Assembly: GCA_022839625.1 (NCBI GenBank)
Contig: JALHJL010000001.1
Coordinates: forward strand, 100,633-164,632
Reading direction: 5' to 3'
DNA length: 64,000 nucleotides
From: Phycisphaerales bacterium
GTDB taxonomy: Bacteria; Planctomycetota; Phycisphaerae; UBA1845; Fen-1342
Within the stretch, counting starts at the first letter, position 1. Each line of letters starts with the position of its first letter. The translations under genes were made by a program, and so were the position numbers. This document shows, piece by piece, positions 59,098 to 64,000 of the stretch. The notes below the pieces were generated by a model, which did no database searches, had not been told where the DNA came from, and saw only the letters and a list, made by a program, of their open reading frames with translations.

Positions 59098-59670
59098 ATG
59101 TGTGAACTCCGGTATTATTTTCGGTACGTGTTTCCCCTGTGGGCGTTGGGGGTGCTGACCAACTGGTGGTTCGACAACCGGATCACAATCCGGATCCGTG
59201 GGGCTTTATATCGGCCGCTCTTCAAGCGGTGTGGGCGGCGATTCACGCTCGCCTGCCGCGTCACCTTTCTGAACGTCCATAATATCGAGATCGGCGACAA
59301 CGTGTACATTGCCACGGGCACCTGGATCGACGGTTTGGGCGGCGTGCAGATCGGCGACGAGGTCAAGATCAGCCCGTACGTCGTGCTGGCCTCGACCTCG
59401 CACTGTTTCCGGGACGGGTCGGTCGCCCGCGGCGGCTCGCGCACGGCCCCCATCGTAATCGGACGCGGCACCTGGCTGGCCGCGCACGTGGTCGTGTCGG
59501 CGGGAACTCGGATCGGCGACGGTTGCCTGGTGGCCGGCAACGCCGCGGTGGTGAAGGACATCCCCGACGGCATGATGGCAGGTGGCGTGCCGGCCCGCGT
59601 ACTGGGTCCCACCCCGGACACGCCCGGCACGGTCTTCGCACGCTCCGACACGTTTGCTGCAGGGGAATGA
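59098..59670 (+). CDS. Left-handed beta-helix acyltransferase
   Basis: A 190-aa enzyme with hexapeptide repeats (IEIGDNVYIATGTWI, VQIGDEVKISPYVVLA, IVIGRGTWLAAHVVVSAGTRIGDGCLVAGNAAVVKDIP) and the closing VPARVLG, typical of NodL/maltose acetyltransferase-like O-acyltransferases. A hydrophobic N-terminus (YFRYVFPLWALGVL) may tether it to the membrane. His in STSHCFRDG may be catalytic. It probably acetylates the exopolysaccharide or its precursor. It ends in an ATGA overlap with the next glycosyltransferase. Confidence 0.85.
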   Translation: MCELRYYFRYVFPLWALGVLTNWWFDNRITIRIRGALYRPLFKRCGRRFTLACRVTFLNVHNIEIGDNVYIATGTWIDGLGGVQIGDEVKISPYVVLASTSHCFRDGSVARGGSRTAPIVIGRGTWLAAHVVVSAGTRIGDGCLVAGNAAVVKDIPDGMMAGGVPARVLGPTPDTPGTVFARSDTFAAGE

Positions 59671-60893
59671 ACATGGCGGCGCGCGGGCGGCTGGTGATGC
59701 TGACGACCGTGCCAATCAGCGTGAAGCTGTTCTACGTTGCGCAATTGCGCGCCCTGCACGAGGCCGGCTTTGAAGTGACGGTCATGTGCGCCGCCCCGCC
59801 GCGCAGCGGACCGTATGCCGGCCACGGCCTGGATTTTCTGCCCGCGGACATTCACTTCGTGCCGCTGCCGCTGGCGCGCGTAACCGACCCGCTGGGGGAC
59901 CTGCGGGCCTTCTGGCGGACATTGAGGTACCTGCATCGTCACCCCTGCGACATCATCCAGTACATGACGCCCAAGGCGGCGTTGGCGGGCGCGCTGGCAG
60001 GATACCTGGCGCGCGTCCCCTGCCGGGTGTACATGGTAGCGGGCCTGCTCTACTACCACGCCTCCGGTCTGAAGCGCGCAGCATTCTGGGGGCTGGACTG
60101 GCTGATCTGTCGCTTTAGCACGCACGTAGTGCCGATTGCCCGCTACTTGGTCAAAGCGCTGGTCCGGGATCGGCTTTGTCCCAGCGCGAAGTGCACGATG
60201 GTCGGATACGGCAATGCCTGCGGTGTGGACCTCACGGTTTTCGATCCGGACCGGGTCCGGCCACAGCGCGAGCCGTTGCGGAGGCAACTGAACATCCCAC
60301 TTGATGCGGTTGTGATCGGCGCGTTCAGCCGGCTCACCGGGGACAAGGGCATTAACGAATTGATAGTCGCCTTTCAGAGGATTGCCGAGCGAAGACCGGA
60401 CGTGTACCTGCTGGTGGTGGGTTCACAGGAGGAGAAGGACCGGCTGCTGCCCGAGACCGAACGGGTCCTGCGCGAACATCCGCGCATTCGGGCCAAGGAG
60501 TTCTGTGACCGCGACGAGTTGGTGAGCCTGTACGGCGTGATCGACATCTTTACCCTTCCCACGTATCGAGAGGGGTTTGGCTCCACGCCCCAGGAAGCCC
60601 AGGCGATGCGCGTGCCCGTCGTGGTAAGCGACATCGATGGTTGCCGTGAGGGCACGCTTCACGGTGAGGGCGGTTTGCTTGTGCCGCCCCGCGACCCGGA
60701 AGCACTCGCCACGGCCCTGGAGCAACTGATCGACAACCCGGAGTTGCGGCGGCAAATGGGGCAACGCGGCCGGCGGTGGGTGGAGGAGCGTTTTGATGAC
60801 CGAGACATGACGCACGCCGTTGTGGCCCACCGCCTGCAACTCTTGGCCGAGCTCGACGCACGACGGGGAAGAACCAGCCCATCGGGCGGATGA
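59667..60893 (+). CDS. Glycosyltransferase family 4 (GT-B)
   Basis: A 408-aa GT4 enzyme whose ATG is shared with the acyltransferase stop. N-terminal: LVMLTTVPISVKLFYVAQLRAL, IIQYMTPKAALAGALAGYL, YMVAGLLYYHASG. Donor domain: IGAFSRLTGDKGINELI, LLVVGSQEEKDRLLP and TYREGFGSTPQEAQAMRVPVVVSDIDG, the E-x7-E block of GT4. The pattern resembles capsular glycosyltransferases that start or extend units. AGGGGA lies just before the start. Confidence 0.87.
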   Translation: MNMAARGRLVMLTTVPISVKLFYVAQLRALHEAGFEVTVMCAAPPRSGPYAGHGLDFLPADIHFVPLPLARVTDPLGDLRAFWRTLRYLHRHPCDIIQYMTPKAALAGALAGYLARVPCRVYMVAGLLYYHASGLKRAAFWGLDWLICRFSTHVVPIARYLVKALVRDRLCPSAKCTMVGYGNACGVDLTVFDPDRVRPQREPLRRQLNIPLDAVVIGAFSRLTGDKGINELIVAFQRIAERRPDVYLLVVGSQEEKDRLLPETERVLREHPRIRAKEFCDRDELVSLYGVIDIFTLPTYREGFGSTPQEAQAMRVPVVVSDIDGCREGTLHGEGGLLVPPRDPEALATALEQLIDNPELRRQMGQRGRRWVEERFDDRDMTHAVVAHRLQLLAELDARRGRTSPSGG

Positions 60894-60901
60894 GCACCAC
60901 C

Positions 60902-61978
60902 TCAGATGTTGTCTGAATCTCCGAACGTCAGATGCCAGTCGGCCATGTCTTTCGGTTGTCGCGGCAGACCGGTGACGCCCGTCGGGCGGCAAATGTAATG
61001 GAACTTCTTCGGTAGCCGCTTCGTGCTGGGACGCCAGTACCGCTCTTCGCGGAGCGCCTGCTGAAGCAGCGGCGTAGTGGCCTGGCAGGTGACCAGCCCG
61101 ACGCCGCGCGCACGCAGGTCCTGCTCCGCGGCACGCAGCAGGTGCCGACAACCCGCTACCCCGTCTCGACTGACGAGATCGAGAATCGCCCCGATCTCTA
61201 TCCCGCGGCGCCGTTCTGTGGTGATCGTCACTGCGCCGCTGACTCGGCTGCCCTGGCGCGCGACGAACGTGCGGTAGGACACTTCCGGCCGCGTGCTGTA
61301 GCGCCAGTTCCAGTAGGCGGCGCTGCGGCGGATCATCAGGGCACCGCAAGCGCTGGCGAACTGGTCGGCCACTTCGTCCAGGTCGGCGGGGACGAGTTGG
61401 GTGAGCTCGCACTCGACACGCGGGCCGCCGAGCGCTCGCCGCGGGCGCAGCAGGCACAACTGCGGCACGGCCCCGAGCACGCCGGCCAGGACCCGTCCGG
61501 TCTTGGGTCGGAGCACGGCGGGCACACTCAACACCTTCACGTAGAGCGGAATCAAGCCGACGTAGGTCCAGTCGCCGAATTTGAAGTAGCCGGGCAGGGC
61601 GGCTTCGTTGGGCATACCCATACTGAAGTGGGCCCCGAGCTCTGCGGCCCGGGCGTTGCAGCTATTGATCAGCGACTGGAATATGCCGCGCCGCCGGTGG
61701 TCCGGGTGCGTCAGCAGCCCGGTGTACATGACTCCCTTCAACCGCTCTTTGCCCCACACGAACGGGAAGATCGCCATCGGCAGCACGCCGATGGGCTGCC
61801 CCTCGTATTCGGCCATGAACACGTCGGCGCGGAAGCCCGCGTCGTTCAGGTACCGCCACTGCCAGTACGTGCGGTTGAGACCCTGGTATTGATCGCCATG
61901 TACCGCGCGCACCAGCTTCAGCAGGGCGTCGGTATCCTCGGGAAGACACAACCGATTTGTCCAGTACGGCGTGGGCAC
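60902..61978 (-). CDS. GNAT-family acetyltransferase
   Basis: A 358-aa two-part GNAT protein. The first half has GVMYTGLLTHPDHRRRGIFQSLI, the acetyl-CoA-binding motif with R-R-x-G-I; the second has another GNAT-like core (RTFVARQGSRVSGAVTITTE, LRAAEQDLRARGVGLV). GTG 61978 is preferred (GGGAG 7 bases upstream); longer in-frame starts would overlap the deacetylase and encode an Arg-rich, unlikely leader. Double-GNAT proteins occur in exopolysaccharide loci. Substrate unknown. Confidence 0.75.
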   Translation of the reverse strand: MPTPYWTNRLCLPEDTDALLKLVRAVHGDQYQGLNRTYWQWRYLNDAGFRADVFMAEYEGQPIGVLPMAIFPFVWGKERLKGVMYTGLLTHPDHRRRGIFQSLINSCNARAAELGAHFSMGMPNEAALPGYFKFGDWTYVGLIPLYVKVLSVPAVLRPKTGRVLAGVLGAVPQLCLLRPRRALGGPRVECELTQLVPADLDEVADQFASACGALMIRRSAAYWNWRYSTRPEVSYRTFVARQGSRVSGAVTITTERRRGIEIGAILDLVSRDGVAGCRHLLRAAEQDLRARGVGLVTCQATTPLLQQALREERYWRPSTKRLPKKFHYICRPTGVTGLPRQPKDMADWHLTFGDSDNI

Positions 61979-62030
61979 GCTCAACTCCCGTTGGCGGTTC
62001 CGCCGGCGGCGGCGGACACGCCAGGATACC

Positions 62031-62924
62031 TTACTCGGCCGGCTGCGGTTTGTGTTCGTGGCGGGGCCAGTCGGACACCGCCGCAATGACATCCCGAATG
62101 CTCCCGAAACGGAACTCGGTCAGCAGCCGGTCCATCCGCCGCGGGAACCACCGGCGTCCCAGACTCTGGTGCAAGCGGGTCTTCCACGAGATCGCGTACG
62201 GGAGTTCGCTGATCTCACCCGGGTTATACTCGTAGGGGTGCATGTAGATGGTGGCCGGGTGGCCCGCCACGTTGAGTTGCCGGATGCCGCGCCGCAGCAC
62301 GAAATACGGGAACAGGCGGAAATACCCGCCGCCCCCAGCCGGGATCCGCCGGCCCGCCAGCCGGTAGGTGGCGACCGGGAACTCGTGCAGCTCGTGTCCG
62401 CCTGGTGTTCGCAAGACGTGTGGGTAGTACGGCGCGCCGTCGATGCCGTAGCGGCGAGTCCGCAGGGGAAAAACGGACGAGTCGTACGTGAACCCCGTTT
62501 CCGCCAAGACGTCCAGAGCCCACAGCGTCTGCGTGGTGATGGAGAAGGCGGGTGCGCGGTAGCCGTTCACCGGACACCCAGTGATGTCTTCCAACAGCTT
62601 CTTTGAGTGCTCTAGGTCGGCGCGGAACCGGGCAGGCGTCAAATGGTGGAGCAGTTCGTGACCATACCCGTGGCTCTGTACTTCGTGTCCCGCGGCCTGA
62701 ATCTCACGCACGATCTGTGGGGCTTTCTCCGCCACGCGGCCCAGGACGAAGAACGTCCCACGCGTCTGACGGGTCGCCAGCGCTTGCAGCACTTTGCGCG
62801 TGTTGACGACAAAACGATCGGTCACCGGCCTCTGCGGGTAGAGGGCGGAGAGCCAGTCCTCGACGTCAATGGTGATGGCGTTTCGCACGTGCGACTGCAC
62901 GGGATGTGCCGCCGTAGGACTCAC
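62031..62924 (-). CDS. Polysaccharide deacetylase, XrtA/PEP-CTERM-associated type
   Basis: A 297-aa NodB-like deacetylase. NAITIDVEDW carries the catalytic Asp; GHEVQSHGYGHELLHHL carries the metal His pair; GYRAPAFSITTQTLWAL and a C-terminal block (YIYMHPYEY-type, reading ATIYMHPYEYNPGE) match the family found beside XrtA exosortase exopolysaccharide loci. It removes N-acetyl groups from glycans. The GTG at 62924 overlaps the formyltransferase stop (GTGA). The PEP-CTERM protein at 45009 supports the presence of such a system; no exosortase gene is in view. Confidence 0.87.
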   Translation of the reverse strand: MSPTAAHPVQSHVRNAITIDVEDWLSALYPQRPVTDRFVVNTRKVLQALATRQTRGTFFVLGRVAEKAPQIVREIQAAGHEVQSHGYGHELLHHLTPARFRADLEHSKKLLEDITGCPVNGYRAPAFSITTQTLWALDVLAETGFTYDSSVFPLRTRRYGIDGAPYYPHVLRTPGGHELHEFPVATYRLAGRRIPAGGGGYFRLFPYFVLRRGIRQLNVAGHPATIYMHPYEYNPGEISELPYAISWKTRLHQSLGRRWFPRRMDRLLTEFRFGSIRDVIAAVSDWPRHEHKPQPAE

Positions 62925-63784
62925 CCTCGCCTTCCTTCCGCGGCTTGAGGTGGCGCTGGCCGTGGTGGCTCCGCCAGGCCCCTGAGTCGGGCCTCGATGT
63001 CCGCCAGGTCTTTGCCGTCGTAGAAGCAGTAACCGGCCTGATGCAGCGCCGCGACGTCGGCGCGTGTCGGGTGCCGGAAGTAGCTGCGCCGGGACAGGTC
63101 CTGCGGGACAGCGCCGCGTTCCGACGTATCTCCCGCGTAGTAGCGGCCGAGCATGGGAGAGATCCGCGCGGTCTGCTCGCGCAAAAGCGCCAGGACTGTG
63201 CGCAGACCCGCCGTGGAAAACCGCTGCTGCTCGATGATCGGACCGGCGTCCAGACGCGCAGTGATGCGGTGCAACGTGACGCCGCACTCCGGCTCCTGGT
63301 TGCGCAGGTACCAGAAGTACGGCGACAAGCCGGCGTAGGCGGGGAGCAGCGCGTAGTGGGCGTTGAGGGCGGCGCGGCTTGGAACCTCGATCAACGCGTC
63401 CTGAAAACGGCTCGTGGCACTGAACGACAGGAGAATCTCGGGGGCCAGCGCGCGCACGCGGTCGACCACCTCGGGCTCGTTGATGTCCGGCACCTGCATT
63501 ACAGGCACTGCAAGGCCGAGATGACGCAAGTACGCGGCGACCGTCGTCGGCAGGCCGCGACGGCCCAGCCGCCGCGGCAGCAGCAGGTTGGTGAGCAGCT
63601 TGAAGTGCGTGTACCGCCAGCCGCTCCTGCGCCACATGGAGAGGACCCCGGCCACGTTGGAGCGCTGGGAAGGCAAGCGCGTGGTCACGAACACGCCTGC
63701 GATGCAGTGGTGATGGCGGCGCAGAAATTCGCCCAGCGCGAGCAGGCTGAGGAGGTTGCCGTTCGTTATCAGCACGGTACGCAT
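62921..63784 (-). CDS. Formyltransferase-family protein
   Basis: A 287-aa protein of the formyl-tetrahydrofolate-dependent transferase fold (as in Fmt and ArnA). Features: NAHYALLPAYAGLSPYFWYL, EPECGVTLHRIT and LDAGPIIEQQRF, with the catalytic Asn-x-His and Asp. The start is ATG 63784 (GGGAG 7 bases upstream), placing MRTVLITNG at the N-terminus; a longer ATG at 63910 would overlap a transposase stop. It probably formylates an amino sugar in the polysaccharide. It is joined to the deacetylase by GTGA, so formylation and deacetylation may act on the same glycan. Confidence 0.8.
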   Translation of the reverse strand: MRTVLITNGNLLSLLALGEFLRRHHHCIAGVFVTTRLPSQRSNVAGVLSMWRRSGWRYTHFKLLTNLLLPRRLGRRGLPTTVAAYLRHLGLAVPVMQVPDINEPEVVDRVRALAPEILLSFSATSRFQDALIEVPSRAALNAHYALLPAYAGLSPYFWYLRNQEPECGVTLHRITARLDAGPIIEQQRFSTAGLRTVLALLREQTARISPMLGRYYAGDTSERGAVPQDLSRRSYFRHPTRADVAALHQAGYCFYDGKDLADIEARLRGLAEPPRPAPPQAAEGRRG

Positions 63785-63906
63785 TCCGGGCACTCCCGGC
63801 TGGGTCTGGCCGTATCGCCAGCCTGTACGATAATCGGCTGCAATCCGTTGGGCCAACAGCGGTTCTGGCGCGGAAGCGGCGACCGCGCGCCGCCCCCCTA
63901 TAAGGT

Positions 63907-63999
63907 TCATCTCCGAATTCCGGGGAACGCCGCGCGGATTTTGAGGAAGAAGTACGCGTCGTCGCGGAAGCCGTAAGCCATGCGTTTGATGACTTTGAT
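63907..63999 (-). CDS. C-terminal end of an ISL3-type transposase, cut by the window edge
   Basis: Thirty codons and a TGA: the visible end includes IKVIKRMAYGFRDDAYFFLK, which matches the C-terminal block of ISL3/IS204/IS1001-type DDE transposases (KRxxYGFRxxxYFxLxI). The rest lies to the right of the window, so completeness cannot be judged. No terminal inverted repeat is visible in the 122 bp between its stop and the formyltransferase start at 63784. Confidence 0.8.
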   Translation of the reverse strand: MKVIKRMAYGFRDDAYFFLKIRAAFPGIRR

Positions 64000-64000
64000 C

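Noticed and set aside
63784..63910. Longer formyltransferase starting at the ATG at 63910
   Set aside because: The extra 42 residues are not typical of the family, the ATG has no ribosome site, and a GGGAG site supports 63784.

Overview
The window is GC-rich bacterial chromosome, most likely from a planctomycete of the Phycisphaerae type or a related metagenomic lineage. This is inferred from the combination of dockerin-type repeats on secreted enzymes, a PEP-CTERM protein, an XrtA-type polysaccharide deacetylase, tandem GH127 enzymes, a deoxyhypusine-synthase-like protein and many short-unit DNA repeats. No rRNA, tRNA or CRISPR array was found, so the taxonomy is inference only.

Layout. (1) 1-18.5 kb, plus strand: a type VI secretion (T6SS) cluster. 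It holds the tail of a probable TssC, Hcp, TssE, TssF, TssG, the ClpV ATPase (TssH), VgrG and a cargo block: a LysM/HEAGH putative metallopeptidase, an unknown 319-aa protein, a PAAR-LysM-peptidoglycan-binding protein, a protein with an HPGN...GC motif and a 97-aa protein. It ends with a single-chain TssB-TssC sheath fusion. TssJ/K/L/M are not in view and may lie left of the window. (2) 18.5-29.4 kb, minus strand: a furanose-sugar utilisation operon. It has a YtfQ/YtfR/YtfT/YjfF-like ABC importer, a 1317-aa protein with two GH127 beta-L-arabinofuranosidase modules, and a GH2 enzyme; several genes are joined by ATGA stop-start overlaps. The logic is release of furanose sugars outside the cytoplasm followed by uptake. 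(3) 29.5-34.1 kb, minus: a membrane spermidine-synthase-like protein, a lipoprotein Pcm methyltransferase and Obg GTPase. (4) 34.2-40.6 kb: a sigma-54 response regulator, a 33-aa basic protein, MutY, MurD and ArgS. (5) 40.6-50.4 kb: a secreted GH13 amylase with dockerin repeats, a lipoprotein, a dockerin lipoprotein next to a cohesin-like PEP-CTERM protein, an MBL-fold hydrolase, an OMP-decarboxylase-like protein, a deoxyhypusine-synthase-like protein, an ECF sigma factor and a Cys-rich orphan. (6) 51-63.8 kb: an exopolysaccharide locus with a Wzy-like polymerase/ligase, a Wzx-like flippase, four glycosyltransferases, WecB, an acyltransferase, a GNAT protein, an XrtA-type deacetylase and a formyltransferase. 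The C-terminal end of an ISL3-type transposase lies at the right edge.

The most unusual signal is in the DNA itself. Short-unit arrays of 7 or 8 bp occur between genes, often as two converging arrays that could fold on each other (56-142, 774-873, 9772-9900). Related octamers (GGGATCRA) occur inside the murD and argS coding regions, where they are translated as Gly/Arg/Asp-rich insertions. A seven-copy 32-bp tandem array follows argS. The T6SS cargo genes also share a LysM-plus-'HKF' module and an 'ELVDE' beta-domain that recurs three times across VgrG and the PAAR protein.

All functions are read from sequence motifs and context without database searches.
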